Source of the DNA: Stenotrophomonas sp. SAU14A_NAIMI4_5
Lineage (GTDB): Bacteria; Pseudomonadota; Gammaproteobacteria; Xanthomonadales; Xanthomonadaceae
NCBI RefSeq assembly: GCF_003086795.1
Contig: NZ_CP026003.1
Coordinates: 1,322,777 to 1,386,776 of the forward strand
Length of the DNA stretch: 64,000 nt
Direction: 5' to 3'
Made by a program: the position numbers and the translations under genes. The notes below the pieces were generated by a model. That model was given only the letters and a program-made list of their open reading frames with translations. It was not told the origin of the DNA and ran no database searches. Shown one piece after another: positions 48,618 to 57,973 of this stretch; positions within the stretch are counted from its first letter, which is position 1; every line of letters begins with the position of its first letter.

Positions 48618-49039
48618 ATGATGCATCCGATGACAGTAAATGTGCCTTGCCGTTCTGGCGATCTTCTTCGTCATTTGTGCGTGGTCATTGTGGGCACAGT
48701 TGCTCTCCTCGTTATGGGCTGCGCCACCACGGCTGGGCCAGTGAGGCTCGAGATCGATCATTTGCCGACAAGCTTGGCCTGCAAAAATGCCAGGTGTCGA
48801 TACCGCTGAGCCCGAGTGAGGCTGTTGAGATCGGCAGGAAGTGGGAAGTCTATCCAGATCCAGAGAAAGATCCGGATTGGATGAAAATGCTGTCCATGCA
48901 GCAGTCAGGCGATCAGTTGCGCCTGGTTTCCTGCAGTGAAGGAAATCCATACTTTAATGCGCTGACTCGAAATGGTGAGGTGATTTATAGCTACCTCTTG
49001 CCAGTATTGGATTGGCCGCTCAGCCAGGCCCGAGGGTGA
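48618..49039 (+). pseudogene. Frameshifted lipoprotein gene
   Basis: The N-terminal part (starts at 48618, 48621 or 48630) has a lipoprotein signal peptide, LCVVIVGTVALLVMGCATT, with the lipobox Cys in LVMGC. That frame closes after KNARCRYR. The other frame continues as CQVSIPLSPSEAVEIGRKWE, then VYPDPEKDPDWMKMLSMQQS, and ends at 49039. Adding one A to the AAAAA run at 48783-48787 joins them into about 136-140 residues. A shift elsewhere between 48730 and 48800 is also possible. The family is unknown; it may be a sequencing error or a real pseudogene. Confidence 0.55.
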
Positions 49040-49045
49040 AGTGAA

Positions 49046-49303
49046 ATGACACAGTCCATCTCCTCCCATCTGAATTCTGTGCTGGTCGAAATCGCAGCGA
49101 AGCACAGCTTCAGGTTGCCTCAAGAAGGGGTCAAACATCTGCTCAAGCGCGACCGAGAGTTGCTGATCGATGTATTGCTGCAAGAGTTCTCGCAGACAGG
49201 TTTGGCGTCGGACGATGAGCCTAATCAGCGAGGCGTCGAGATCGAGCAGATCATCGATTTCGTCGGCTCTATCGCTGATCAGGCTGATTCGTCCGGTGAC
49301 TGA
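49046..49303 (+). CDS. Small protein of unknown function in low-GC cluster
   Basis: This 85-residue intact frame begins MTQSISSHLNSVLVEIAAKH and contains SFRLPQEGVKHLLKRDRELL. The C-terminus is acidic (PNQRGVEIEQIIDFVGSIAD). It is predicted to be all helical and cytoplasmic. GGTGAAG precedes the ATG. It begins 6 bp after the broken lipoprotein gene. The function is unknown; size and setting would fit a contact-toxin immunity protein, but no motif proves it. Confidence 0.6.
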   Translation: MTQSISSHLNSVLVEIAAKHSFRLPQEGVKHLLKRDRELLIDVLLQEFSQTGLASDDEPNQRGVEIEQIIDFVGSIADQADSSGD

Positions 49304-49437
49304 GGAATCAGTTTGGACTCTTGATCAATCAGCGGCAGGGCGAGGGGATTGTTGAACGCTGCGGCTCGGGGAACAGGTCTGCTTCGCCGAACTTGTTTCC
49401 AACGGTTGAACTGCGCGCGGCGCAGGCGCACCGGCAA

Positions 49438-49809
49438 ATGGGACTTCGCATCAATTTTGAGCAGAAAAGTGACTAAAGCAAAACCGATACCGCCGACTGG
49501 GATCGCTCATGTCAGACATTTCAGAAAACGGGCCTTTTCTACTGCTATTTTCAGGCGTCCATTGGCCCGGATGGCGGCCGGGGTGCGGAGGTGTTTGGGT
49601 TCGTTGCGTGCAACCGCGAATGGCTGGAAAGCATGAGCGACGAGAACTCATACATTCCAAAGTTCGACGTCGTAGAGGACATAAGCTTCAAAGCGGTTGA
49701 CCGCGCCGTCGAACTGACATGTGCCGCCGTGCCACATGGAAGTCGGGATGAGGTCTCCCAGAAGTTGGCGGAACTGATGGACTGGGAATTTGAGGGCTAT
49801 GTCTGGTAG
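49438..49809 (+). pseudogene. Imm8-like immunity gene interrupted by an in-frame stop
   Basis: In one frame, ATG 49438 gives MGLRINFEQKSD, then TAA at 49474-49476. The same frame then runs without a start codon through DWDRSCQTFQKTGLFYCYFQ, ASIGPDGGRGAEVFGFVACN and REWLESMSDE to KLAELMDWEFEGYVW. The IGP-G-x-F-x-V-C-x-x-W-L pattern is like the Imm8 immunity family as I recall it. A CAA-to-TAA change would explain the stop. No intact toxin gene is visible beside it. A GTG at 49591 could start only the C-terminal 72 residues. Confidence 0.5.
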
Positions 49810-49960
49810 CTGCATTCGACACGGTCACATGTGATCCACTCAGCCAGGTCTCAGCTCTGCGCGGCTCAGTTGGTGGGGTAGTGAAAGTCCATGGTCTGGG
49901 AATCAACAACGAGACCGCCAATGAGCTCTTTTTCAAAATTCTCGTGGGAGTGACTCAGGG

Positions 49961-50440
49961 ATGAAAGCAGATCACCGGACTGTACTGTTATGGCTACTGA
50001 CTTCACTGGGAGCATGCGTTCTACTGTTCGTGCTTCTTCTTGATCGGTATTCCTACTATGACTATCAGAAAGGAAAATGCGAGTCGTCAGGCCCTGTTGA
50101 GTTGGTCGTCAGTCTGGTCGGGAGCTTCGGTTCTGATCGACCAAGAGAACGGTCGTCTCCCTACTATCTGAGAGTCGAGGTTGTCGGGGAAAAGAGAGAG
50201 CGTGTTGTTCTTAGTGAGCCCAGGCTGACCTCATCGGAGTCCAAGAAGCGTGTTGATCTTGGTGGCATCAAGAGAGCTGAAGTGGCAAGGCCGGGTGACC
50301 CTGTTCCTGCGGTCGTGTACTCGGTAGGCTCTCTCCTGCTGGACTACGACGACTACGTGTTTGAGGGGGCGGTTGTCTCAGAGCCAACAGACGGGGAGGG
50401 TACGATTGCTTTCACCTGTGCCTTGACCAAGAGTTATTGA
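49961..50440 (+). CDS. Membrane-anchored protein of unknown function
   Basis: This 159-residue protein has a single N-terminal transmembrane segment (VLLWLLTSLGACVLLFVLLL) and a soluble domain (about 35-159). That domain contains KGKCESSGPVELVVSLVGSF and EVARPGDPVPAVVYSVGSLL. Two Cys residues (CESS and TCALTKSY) could pair outside the membrane. Codon use is less G/C-rich than in neighbouring core genes. I do not recognise the family. The preceding 150 bp contains a start-less open stretch (EFLG-less remnant ending KILVGVTQG at 49945) that may be another gene fragment. Confidence 0.65.
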   Translation: MKADHRTVLLWLLTSLGACVLLFVLLLDRYSYYDYQKGKCESSGPVELVVSLVGSFGSDRPRERSSPYYLRVEVVGEKRERVVLSEPRLTSSESKKRVDLGGIKRAEVARPGDPVPAVVYSVGSLLLDYDDYVFEGAVVSEPTDGEGTIAFTCALTKSY

Positions 50441-50545
50441 AGTGAGTGGCGTATTCCTTTGTGGGATGCCCTGATGAGTGTTTAGCCTGCATAGGGCGGG
50501 TGTCGCTCGCCCAAGTGAGGGGCGACCCAACCGGAGGGTGCAGTA

Positions 50546-51229
50546 GTGGGAACTGAGGACCACGCCTTTCTCGCACATCTGCTTGAATCGGGTCTGTTGG
50601 CCGTCGGCAACAGGATCGATCCAGTGCAGATGGACGCGTATTGGTCAGGAGACATCGGGGTTCCGGTGCCGATCGATGCGGACGTTGACGCGTATCTGCT
50701 GCGTGCGGACGCCGATGCATTGATCCGCGCGGCCCTGTGGGTCGTGCGCAATCACTTCCTGTCCGCTACCCATCCCGCGCTGCACATGCGCGTGGTCCGC
50801 TGGCTGTTCGCGCAGGATCGGTTGGCACGGTCCGAGCTGCTCGGCTTGCTTGCGCTGATGTCGCGCCATGGGCTGGACCAGGGCGGGGAGGAGATCGCCC
50901 TGATCGCGTGGGACACGCTGGAAGAGGGAAGGTTGCACGAAGGCGAGGAGCTGGTTGTTCCCATGCTGTGGTGCCTCGGCCCGTCCACGGCGAGACTGTT
51001 TGTTGATTTCAACAACCGCGATGCCGACGGCCACCTGCGGCTCAATCTGTGCGGCACGCAGAACGACGTTGCCGCGCAGTCGCTCGTCCTGCAGGATGGG
51101 TTGATCGCCACTGGCTATGACGGTGACTTGGCTGCGGCCATCATCGTGATCGGGGCAGGCAGGGAAGGTGTGTGGAGAGCCAGGATCGTGGATGGCCCCT
51201 GGGAGGAGCTGCGAAAGTTGATCGTTTGA
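50546..51229 (+). CDS. Protein of unknown function
   Basis: This 227-residue protein starts at GTG 50546 with GGAGGG about 10 bases upstream. The N-terminal half is helical (MGTEDHAFLAHLLESGLLAV, LLRADADALIRAALWVVRNH). The C-terminal half has FVDFNNRDADGHLRLNLCGT and LIATGYDGDLAAAIIVIGAG. There is no signal peptide. Its codon use is closer to the core genome than that of the genes at 48.1-50.4 kb. I do not recognise the family. Confidence 0.65.
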   Translation: MGTEDHAFLAHLLESGLLAVGNRIDPVQMDAYWSGDIGVPVPIDADVDAYLLRADADALIRAALWVVRNHFLSATHPALHMRVVRWLFAQDRLARSELLGLLALMSRHGLDQGGEEIALIAWDTLEEGRLHEGEELVVPMLWCLGPSTARLFVDFNNRDADGHLRLNLCGTQNDVAAQSLVLQDGLIATGYDGDLAAAIIVIGAGREGVWRARIVDGPWEELRKLIV

Positions 51230-51294
51230 GGTTACGGAGGAGGGAGCCCAGGCTGCCGTATTTCAATGGAAGAACGTTGTATCGGGGTGCAGTG

Positions 51295-51720
51295 ATGAAG
51301 TCAGGTGGTCTGGTTCTTGCGGTTCTCGTTTTGCTGGCACTGTCCGGCTGTGAAGCTCCGCCGCGCTTCGACATCTGCAAGTATCGTGGGAACTCAGATT
51401 CTGAGAATTTCTGCGTTGTTTCCTATGTGTATCTGATGGCGCATCCCGAGCAGTTTGAGGGGCGGGATGTGGAGTTCCGGGCCTGGGCTCACGTGGCCAG
51501 CGATGTCACCCTCCTGTTCCCGACCAAGGAGGCCATGGACGATGGTGAGTCTGTCTCGTCCGTGGTTGTTTACGGGGAAGCGATGGCGCCTGATCTTCTG
51601 CAGAGAGCGCGCGTTGCACGCGTTCTTGTGCGGGGAAGGTTCTATCTGTCTGAGGGAAAGGTGCATCCTTTGGACGCCGAGCGACTTGGGGTCATCCAGA
51701 ACGCCGTGATCCTGCCTTAG
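51295..51720 (+). CDS. Small lipoprotein of unknown function
   Basis: The product is 141 residues from ATG 51295 (MKSGGLVLAVLVLLALSGCE), with the lipobox LSGC directing acylation at Cys19. The mature part contains Cys residues (FDICKYRG, ENFCVVSY) and FEGRDVEFRAWAHVASDVTL. An OB-like or copper-binding role is not supported by any clear motif. Earlier in-frame starts overlap the previous gene. It is the last gene of the accessory cluster. Confidence 0.7.
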   Translation: MKSGGLVLAVLVLLALSGCEAPPRFDICKYRGNSDSENFCVVSYVYLMAHPEQFEGRDVEFRAWAHVASDVTLLFPTKEAMDDGESVSSVVVYGEAMAPDLLQRARVARVLVRGRFYLSEGKVHPLDAERLGVIQNAVILP

Positions 51721-52116
51721 GCCGGAGTGCTGCCGACCTATCTTTCGCCCAGGCTGTCGGTTCCTGCACGCCACATCGGCCGTTTGCGTCACAACGGCCC
51801 CGGTCCACGCGTTGCGCGTGCATGCCTTGGAAGTTCCCCGTGCAACAACTGGGAAGCGGAAAGCGTCACGGGTCCTGCTGATTCCCGGCCCGTATGCGCC
51901 ACGCCATGTCGTTTACACCCTTAAATCAGCGCGCAGGCGACTTTCCATGTCGCCTCTGCCACTCCCGCGCGCATGCAACAATCCCTCCCACACGCTCGAT
52001 GCATCCGACCCTTTCGGATTTTTCTCATTGAATCGAACGTGCAGGCGTAAACAACATGGCGCGCCACCGAAATAGGGTGGCCGGGCATCCAAACCCGAGA
52101 CAGATGTTACTTACGC
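51721..52116. other. Long intergenic region without a recognised gene
   Basis: No supported gene lies in this 396-bp stretch. A degenerate palindrome gtccacgcgttgcgcgtgca at about 51810 resembles a GTAG element. The remainder is featureless. The structured leader of the next gene begins at 52117. Confidence 0.5.
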
Positions 52117-52257
52117 TTGCCAGTCGGCACCGTCCTGAAGCGGTGCCGGCTGGCAATCCGTCGGCCTCTATGGCGGGCGGTGCGTGGGGGTCTTCGGACC
52201 CGCCGGTCACTGGTAACTATCTGTCCCGGTTTGGAACCCGCACCGTCCGCCACCCGC
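52117..52257 (+). promoter_or_regulatory. Candidate structured RNA leader
   Basis: Two strong folds precede the small gene at 52303. Hairpin A (52117-52156) has a 16-bp stem, ttgccagtcggcaccg with cggtgccggctggcaa, one G-U pair and an eight-base loop. Element B has a 14-bp closing stem, tggcgggcggtgcg (52171-52184) with cgcaccgtccgcca (52239-52252). It encloses a UUCG hairpin (gggtc-ttcg-gaccc, 52188-52201) and a single-stranded stretch ctggtaactatctgtcccgg. Such long stems are unlikely by chance and suggest a cis-regulatory or processed RNA. The class is not recognised. Confidence 0.6.
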
Positions 52258-52302
52258 CTCCGCGCGGTGGCGCTGTTAAGTACAGCCACGGAAGCCGACG
52301 CC

Positions 52303-52659
52303 ATGACCACCCGCAAGACTCCGCCGTTCCCCATCGATGACCCCATCAACGACGACGCCAACCCGGCCGACGAACTGAGCACCTTCCAGGGCTGCCTCCG
52401 GCGCATCCGTGATGGCGAAGGTTCCGATGGCATGCTCTGGCCGGAAGAGAACCTGTCCGAAGGCCGTCGCCAGTCCCTGGCGCGCATCGACCGCGCCGCC
52501 GTCGCCATCCTGACCGCGGTGGAGATGCTGCACGCGGCCAGTCGCTGCGAGTCGGTGGCCACGCCCAAGCGCCATCTGGATGAGGGCGTGGTCGAGGGGC
52601 TGTTTTTCGCCTGCCGCGAACTGGCCGAACTGGTGTGCAGGGAGGTCAGGCCAAGCTGA
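52303..52659 (+). CDS. Small protein downstream of the structured leader
   Basis: The product is 118 residues from ATG 52303 (MTTRKTPPFPIDDPINDDAN), with GGAAG upstream. It is helical and acidic at the N-terminus, with VAILTAVEMLHAASRCESVA and FFACRELAELVCREV towards the end. An upstream in-frame start at 52117 would translate the leader hairpins into an Arg-rich extension, so I reject it. The function is unknown; it could be regulated through the leader RNA. Confidence 0.7.
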   Translation: MTTRKTPPFPIDDPINDDANPADELSTFQGCLRRIRDGEGSDGMLWPEENLSEGRRQSLARIDRAAVAILTAVEMLHAASRCESVATPKRHLDEGVVEGLFFACRELAELVCREVRPS

Positions 52660-52765
52660 CCGCCCATTCGCACTGGCGGGGCCATTCAACCCGCTGTCCC
52701 GGCACTGGGCTGCCTGATACGCTGCGCCTGCACGCCGCGCCGCGCGGCCCCAGGGATTGTGTGCC

Positions 52766-54016
52766 ATGGCATCAGGGAATGTGTTGAGCCGGTCCATCCT
52801 CGCCGCAGCCCTCGTGGTTGCGGCCGCACTGCCCGCGCTGGCAGGGGCCGCGCCGGAAGCCGAGACCACCCGTTTCGTACGGGAAACCCGGCAACTGGAA
52901 GTTTCTCCGCTGCAGCCCGGCGCGGAGGAGATGCGGCGGTGGCTGTTCAACTGGGCGCTGGAAACCCCGGATTATCAGGTGATTATCTGCCCGGTCCTCG
53001 GGCTGCCCGAGACCGTGGATGAGGAAACCTCGATCGCGCCGGAAGTACTCGCGCAGCAGACATTTGGAAACCTGGCGTACCAGATCACCGAAGGCAGCGA
53101 CGGCGAGGAGCTGGATCGGCAGCTGGCCGGCGTGGAAAGTGCGCTCAAGGCCTACGCGGTGTTCATGAAGGCTGATCCCTCGTTGAAGATCCCGGGCGTG
53201 GATCACCTGGCTGCGCTGAAGAAGGCTGGCACCCTGCGTGCGCATGTGGCGGCGGTCATCGAGGAGAAGTGCGGCGCCGATGCTCCCCGGGAAACCCTGA
53301 GTCTGGACGCGGAGGATGCAGCGCCGTCGGACCTCACGGTGTTTCTGGGCGATTTTCTGCGCGGCACCAGCGTGGTCTATCCGATGCAGGTGGGCCAGTG
53401 GCAGGCGGTAGATGAGCGCCGGTACGACGATGTACTGGGTGGCGCTTCGGTCCGCTTCGAGCGGCCGGGCGACAGAACCGGCTGGATCGACCTGTACTTC
53501 TATCCCGCCGGCGTGCAGGAACCGGCCCAGCGGCGGGAGGCGGCCGAAGGCGAGCGCGAGGCGTTGCTGGACGCGCGCAGGGAACAGATGGCCAGCGAGC
53601 GCGACATGTCCCCGCTGCAATCAATGGTGGTGCCGGTCGCCAGTCTCGGGCCCGGTGGGCCTGCACGGGTGGATGCGAACGTGCTGGACTTCCGTTACAG
53701 CCACGAGGGCACGGATTACAGCTCGGTGATGGTCTTCGCGATCGACCGCATGTACGCCATCAAGCTGCGCTACAGCGTGGAGGCCACCGCGGCCAGCCGC
53801 GAGCAGGCGCGCCGCGAGGCGGAAACCTTCTTCAAGGCACTGCTGCCGGGCGTTGAGATCACCAGCTTCGGCAGTTGCGGCGGGGTGCCTGCGGCGGATC
53901 AGCTGCGGCTGCGCATGGGCTGCGTGGGCGTCGATCCGCTGCTGCCGGTAGTGGGCGAGGGCCATCGCGAGCTGCGCTTCGAGTACCCCGCGCCCACTGG
54001 CGCGGCAGGGCAGTAG
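52766..54016 (+). CDS. Secreted protein of unknown function
   Basis: The product is 416 residues from ATG 52766, with a signal peptide (SILAAALVVAAALPALAGAA, cleavage about residue 29). The mature protein has a helical first half (LDRQLAGVESALKAYAVFMK, HLAALKKAGTLRAHVAAVIE). The mixed second half has RFERPGDRTGWIDLYFYPAG, MYAIKLRYSVEATAASREQA and a Cys pair near the end (FGSCGGVP, RMGCVGVD). A TTG three codons upstream is the alternative start. The family is not recognised; it should act in the periplasm. Confidence 0.75.
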   Translation: MASGNVLSRSILAAALVVAAALPALAGAAPEAETTRFVRETRQLEVSPLQPGAEEMRRWLFNWALETPDYQVIICPVLGLPETVDEETSIAPEVLAQQTFGNLAYQITEGSDGEELDRQLAGVESALKAYAVFMKADPSLKIPGVDHLAALKKAGTLRAHVAAVIEEKCGADAPRETLSLDAEDAAPSDLTVFLGDFLRGTSVVYPMQVGQWQAVDERRYDDVLGGASVRFERPGDRTGWIDLYFYPAGVQEPAQRREAAEGEREALLDARREQMASERDMSPLQSMVVPVASLGPGGPARVDANVLDFRYSHEGTDYSSVMVFAIDRMYAIKLRYSVEATAASREQARREAETFFKALLPGVEITSFGSCGGVPAADQLRLRMGCVGVDPLLPVVGEGHRELRFEYPAPTGAAGQ

Positions 54017-54294
54017 GGTCGCCAGCCCTCTGCATTCCTGAATACGTTCATCGGGCTTTGCCGATTCCGGCATCCGCGCGCCCTGCGCACCCGGTGCGAC
54101 AACGTGTCGCAGCGATATCCGGCCACTTCCTGCGCTGGATCATTGTCAATGCTCTTCTTAAATGATGCGTGACGGCCTAAAATTGAAAGGCTGACTCGAC
54201 CCCACCTCACTGCCTGTCTCAACCGCAGGCGGGACCGGCTTTGGCCGGAGCGGGCAGGACGGGGAACGGCATTCCCTCGCAATTGGATCGACCG
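54017..54294. other. Upstream region of the cyo operon
   Basis: No gene is seen in this 278-bp stretch. AT-richer sequence around 54140-54190 (ttgtcaatgctcttcttaaa, cctaaaattg) probably holds the cyo promoter. I cannot fit -35/-10 spacing well enough to mark boxes, and I see no FNR/Anr-type TTGAT-N4-ATCAA site. Confidence 0.5.
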
Positions 54295-55338
54295 ATGATT
54301 CCGTTGAAAACCCTTGGGCGCTGGTTGCGCCCGGGCCTGCTGCTGTCGTTGCTGGTGATGCTCACCGGTTGCGATGCAGTGGCCATCCTCAGTCCGAAGG
54401 GCCAGATTGGCCAGGATGAGAAGACCCTGCTGATCACGGCCACCGTGCTCATGCTGCTGGTCGTCATCCCGGTCATCATCATGACCCTGACCTTCGCGTG
54501 GAAGTATCGCGCCTCCAACACCAAGGCCCGTTACGAGCCGAAGTGGTCCCACTCGACGGCGATCGAGGTGGTGGTGTGGTCGATCCCCTGCATGATCGTG
54601 CTGGTCCTGGCGGTGCTGACCTGGCGGTCCTCGCACGCGCTTGACCCGTACAAGCCGCTGGAATCGGACGTCAAGCCGGTCACCATCGAGGCGATCTCGC
54701 TGGACTGGAAGTGGCTGTTCATCTATCCGGAAGAGAAGGTTGCGGTCGTCAACGAGATCAAGTTCCCGGTCAACACCCCGCTGAACTTCAAGATCACGTC
54801 CGACACGGTGATGAATGCGTTCTTCATCCCGCACCTCGGCAGCATGATCTATTCGATGGCGGCGATGGAGACCAAGCTCCACCTGATCGCCAACGAGACC
54901 GGTGAATTCCCGGGCATGTCCTCGCACTACAGCGGCCTGGGCTTCGCCAAGATGCATTTCACCGCCTATTCGGTCACCGATGCCGAATACCGCCAGTGGC
55001 TGGACCAGGTCCGCGCCGGCAAGGAAACGCTGGACCAGGCCTCCTTCAAGGCCCTGGGCGAAGCGAAGAACTCCGAGTGGTACCCGGTGACCTACTACGG
55101 CACCGTGGAAGAAGGCCTGTTCGACTGGGTCCTCGCCAAGCACATGGGTGACAACAAGCACTACGGCATGAAGCATTCCCACACGGGTGCTGCTGCGGCA
55201 GATGCGGCCAGCCATGAAGCGCACGAGGGGCACGCCCCGACCGACGCGCATGACTCCAAGGAATCCGGGAAGAACCTGGACGCCACCGAAGAACACGAAC
55301 ACGCTGGCCACGAAGGCCACATGGGTTCGGGAGAATGA
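54295..55338 (+). CDS. cyoA: Cytochrome bo3 ubiquinol oxidase subunit II
   Basis: The product is 347 residues from ATG 54295 with a lipoprotein signal ([17 protein letters not shown], lipobox LTGC). Two transmembrane helices ([40 protein letters not shown]) follow, then a cupredoxin domain ([40 protein letters not shown]). The CuA ligands of cytochrome c oxidases are absent, as expected for a quinol oxidase. Odd feature: a His-rich tail of about 55 residues ([37 protein letters not shown]). It heads cyoABCD and overlaps cyoB by 4 bp. Confidence 0.96.
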   Translation: MIPLKTLGRWLRPGLLLSLLVMLTGCDAVAILSPKGQIGQDEKTLLITATVLMLLVVIPVIIMTLTFAWKYRASNTKARYEPKWSHSTAIEVVVWSIPCMIVLVLAVLTWRSSHALDPYKPLESDVKPVTIEAISLDWKWLFIYPEEKVAVVNEIKFPVNTPLNFKITSDTVMNAFFIPHLGSMIYSMAAMETKLHLIANETGEFPGMSSHYSGLGFAKMHFTAYSVTDAEYRQWLDQVRAGKETLDQASFKALGEAKNSEWYPVTYYGTVEEGLFDWVLAKHMGDNKHYGMKHSHTGAAAADAASHEAHEGHAPTDAHDSKESGKNLDATEEHEHAGHEGHMGSGE

Positions 55339-57338
55339 ACATGCTGGGAAAACTCTCTCTTGAGTCGATCCCCCACGATCCGATCGTGCTGACCACCCTG
55401 GTCGGCGCGGTGCTGGGTGGCCTGGGCGTCATCGCCCTGATCACCAAGTTCAAGCTGTGGGGCTATCTGTGGAAGGAGTGGTTCACCTCGGTGGACCACA
55501 AGAAGATCGGCGTGATGTACCTCATCGTCGCCTTCGTCATGCTGCTGCGCGGTTTCTCCGACGCCATCATGATGCGTACCCAGCAGGCCATCGCCGTCGG
55601 CGGGTCCGAGGGTTACCTGCCGCCGCACCACTACGACCAGATCTTCACCGCCCACGGCGTGATCATGATCTTCTTCGTGGCGATGCCGCTGATCACCGGC
55701 CTGATGAACCTGGCCGTGCCGCTGCAGATCGGTGCGCGCGACGTCGCGTTCCCGTTCGTCAACTCGCTCAGCTTCTGGCTGTTCGTGTCCGGCGCGGTGC
55801 TGATCATGCTGTCGCTGTGGATCGGTGAATTCGCCGCCACCGGTTGGCTGGCCTTCCCGCCATTGTCGGGTATCGAGTACAGCAACAATGTAGGTATGGA
55901 CTACTACATATGGGGCCTACAGGTCGCGGGCCTGGGTACCACCCTGAGTGGTATCAACTTCTTCATCACCATCCTGAAGATGCGCACCCCGAGCATGAAG
56001 CTGATGCAGATGCCGGTGTTCACCTGGACTGCCCTGGTGACCAACGTGCTGATCGTCGCTGCCTTCCCGGTGCTGACCATCACTCTGGTGCTGCTGACCC
56101 TGGATCGTTACCTGGGTACGCACTTCTTCACCAATGATGGTGGCGGCAACGCCATGCTGTACATCAACCTGATCTGGATCTGGGGTCACCCGGAAGTCTA
56201 TATCCTGGTCCTGCCGGCCTTCGGCGTGTTCTCCGAAGTCATCGCGACCTTCTCGCGCAAGGCACTGTTCGGCTACAAGGGCATGGTCTACGCCACCGCC
56301 TGCATCGGCGTGCTGTCGTTCATCGTGTGGCTGCACCACTTCTTCACCATGGGCTCGGGTGCGAACGTCAATGCCTTCTTCGGCATCACGACGATGATCA
56401 TCTCGATCCCGACCGGTGTGAAGATCTTCAACTGGCTGTTCACCATGTTCCGCGGTCGCGTGCACTTCACCACGCCCGTGCTGTGGACCATCGGTTTCAT
56501 GGTCACCTTCGTCATCGGCGGCATGACCGGCGTGATGCTGGCGATTCCGGCCATCGACTTCGTGCTGCACAACAGCCTGTTCCTGATCGCCCACTTCCAC
56601 AACGTCATCATCGGCGGCGTGGTGTTCGGCATGTTCGCCGGCATCACCTACTGGTGGCCGAAGATGTTCGGCTACCGCCTCAATGAGTTCTGGGGCAAGT
56701 GCGCCTTCTGGTGCTGGTTCATCGGGTTCTATGTGACCTTCATGCCGATGTACGTGCTGGGCTTCATGGGCATGACCCGTCGTCTGCAGAGCACCGTCAA
56801 CCCGGCCTACGAGCCGTTCCTGCTGGTTGCTGCCGTGGGCGCCTTCATCGTGGGTGCCGGCATCCTGTGCCAGATCATCCAGGTGGCCGTGTCCATCCGC
56901 GACCGCAAGAAGACGGCCGACCTGACCGGCGACCCGTGGGATGCCCGTACGCTGGAGTGGGAAACCTCTTCGCCGCCGGCCTTTTACAACTTCGGCGCCC
57001 TGCCGGAAGTCACCGAGCTGGACGATTTCTGGGAGCGCAAGCAGCGTGGTGAAGCCTGGCCGAAGCCGGCCAAGTACACCGACATCCACATGCCGCGCAA
57101 CACCGGCACGGGCGTGGTGATCGGCGCCTTCAGCATGGTCTTCGGCTTTGCGATGATCTGGCACATCTGGTGGCTGGCCATCATCGGCTTCGTCGGCATG
57201 ATCGCCACGTTCATCTACCGCACCTTCGACCAGGACGTGGACTACTGGGTCCCGGCCGCCGAGGTGGAACGCATCGAGAACGAACACCGCAAGCACCTGG
57301 AAGCCCAGGGCCTGGTGAAGTCGGAGCTGAAGGCATGA
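55335..57338 (+). CDS. cyoB: Cytochrome bo3 ubiquinol oxidase subunit I
   Basis: This 667-residue heme-copper oxidase core subunit reduces O2 and pumps protons. Its heme b and heme o3/CuB ligands are visible in [40 protein letters not shown] (CuB His and cross-linked Tyr), [12 protein letters not shown] and [20 protein letters not shown]. Length and N-terminus ([17 protein letters not shown]) match CyoB. It overlaps cyoA and cyoC by 4 bp each, so all subunits are translationally coupled. Confidence 0.98.
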   Translation: MNMLGKLSLESIPHDPIVLTTLVGAVLGGLGVIALITKFKLWGYLWKEWFTSVDHKKIGVMYLIVAFVMLLRGFSDAIMMRTQQAIAVGGSEGYLPPHHYDQIFTAHGVIMIFFVAMPLITGLMNLAVPLQIGARDVAFPFVNSLSFWLFVSGAVLIMLSLWIGEFAATGWLAFPPLSGIEYSNNVGMDYYIWGLQVAGLGTTLSGINFFITILKMRTPSMKLMQMPVFTWTALVTNVLIVAAFPVLTITLVLLTLDRYLGTHFFTNDGGGNAMLYINLIWIWGHPEVYILVLPAFGVFSEVIATFSRKALFGYKGMVYATACIGVLSFIVWLHHFFTMGSGANVNAFFGITTMIISIPTGVKIFNWLFTMFRGRVHFTTPVLWTIGFMVTFVIGGMTGVMLAIPAIDFVLHNSLFLIAHFHNVIIGGVVFGMFAGITYWWPKMFGYRLNEFWGKCAFWCWFIGFYVTFMPMYVLGFMGMTRRLQSTVNPAYEPFLLVAAVGAFIVGAGILCQIIQVAVSIRDRKKTADLTGDPWDARTLEWETSSPPAFYNFGALPEVTELDDFWERKQRGEAWPKPAKYTDIHMPRNTGTGVVIGAFSMVFGFAMIWHIWWLAIIGFVGMIATFIYRTFDQDVDYWVPAAEVERIENEHRKHLEAQGLVKSELKA

Positions 57339-57973
57339 GCACCAATACCTCGACCCTGAGCCACGGGCACGCCGCGCACGCGGCGGCCCATGGCCATGAC
57401 GACCACGAGCACCACGACACCGGCGGCAATACCGTCTTCGGTTTCTGGGTGTACCTGATGAGCGACTGCCTCATCTTCGCCTCGCTGTTCGCCACCTACG
57501 TGGTGCTGGCCGGTGGCACTGACGGTGGCCCGGGTCCGAAGGACCTGTTCGAGCTGCCGTTCGTGGCGTGGGAAACCGCGCTGCTGCTGACCTCGTCGCT
57601 GACCTTCGGCCTGGGCATGATCGCCATGCACCGCAAGCAGGTCGGCCAGATGTTCCTGTGGCTGGGCGTGACCTGGCTGCTGGGCTTCGGCTTCATGTGC
57701 ATGGAAGTCTATGAATTCCATCACCTGATCCATCAGGGCTATGGTCCGGACCGCAGTGCCTTCCTGTCGGCGTTCTTCGCCCTGGTCGGTACCCACGGCC
57801 TGCACGTCAGCGCCGGCCTGCTGTGGCTGCTGGTGATGTTCGTGCAGCTGAAGAAGTACGGCTTGACCCCGACCAACAAGACCCGCATGGCGTGCCTGAG
57901 CCTGTTCTGGCACTTCCTGGATCTCATCTGGATCGGCGTGTTCTCCGTCGTCTACCTCAATGGAGCGCTGTAA
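57335..57973 (+). CDS. cyoC: Cytochrome bo3 ubiquinol oxidase subunit III
   Basis: The product is 212 residues from ATG 57335, with five transmembrane helices (for example [20 protein letters not shown]). Family motifs are [40 protein letters not shown] and [20 protein letters not shown]. The N-terminus is unusually rich in His ([20 protein letters not shown]). It overlaps cyoB by 4 bp and cyoD by one base (TAATG). Confidence 0.97.
   Translation: MSTNTSTLSHGHAAHAAAHGHDDHEHHDTGGNTVFGFWVYLMSDCLIFASLFATYVVLAGGTDGGPGPKDLFELPFVAWETALLLTSSLTFGLGMIAMHRKQVGQMFLWLGVTWLLGFGFMCMEVYEFHHLIHQGYGPDRSAFLSAFFALVGTHGLHVSAGLLWLLVMFVQLKKYGLTPTNKTRMACLSLFWHFLDLIWIGVFSVVYLNGAL

Noticed and set aside
49820..49947. 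Start-less open stretch ending KILVGVTQG between the Imm8-like gene and 49961
   Set aside because: It reads smoothly (LSQVSALRGSVGGVVKVHGL) but has no start codon or recognised motif. It may be a gene remnant but is too weak to list as a feature.
52117..52302. N-terminal extension of the 52303 gene through the leader
   Set aside because: The extension is Arg-rich and encoded by the hairpin stems, has no ribosome binding site, and the ATG at 52303 has GGAAG upstream.
47657..54016. Integrated prophage or integrative element at tRNA-Thr
   Set aside because: No integrase, phage structural genes or direct repeat of the tRNA 3' end was found. Low G/C supports acquisition but not a complete element.
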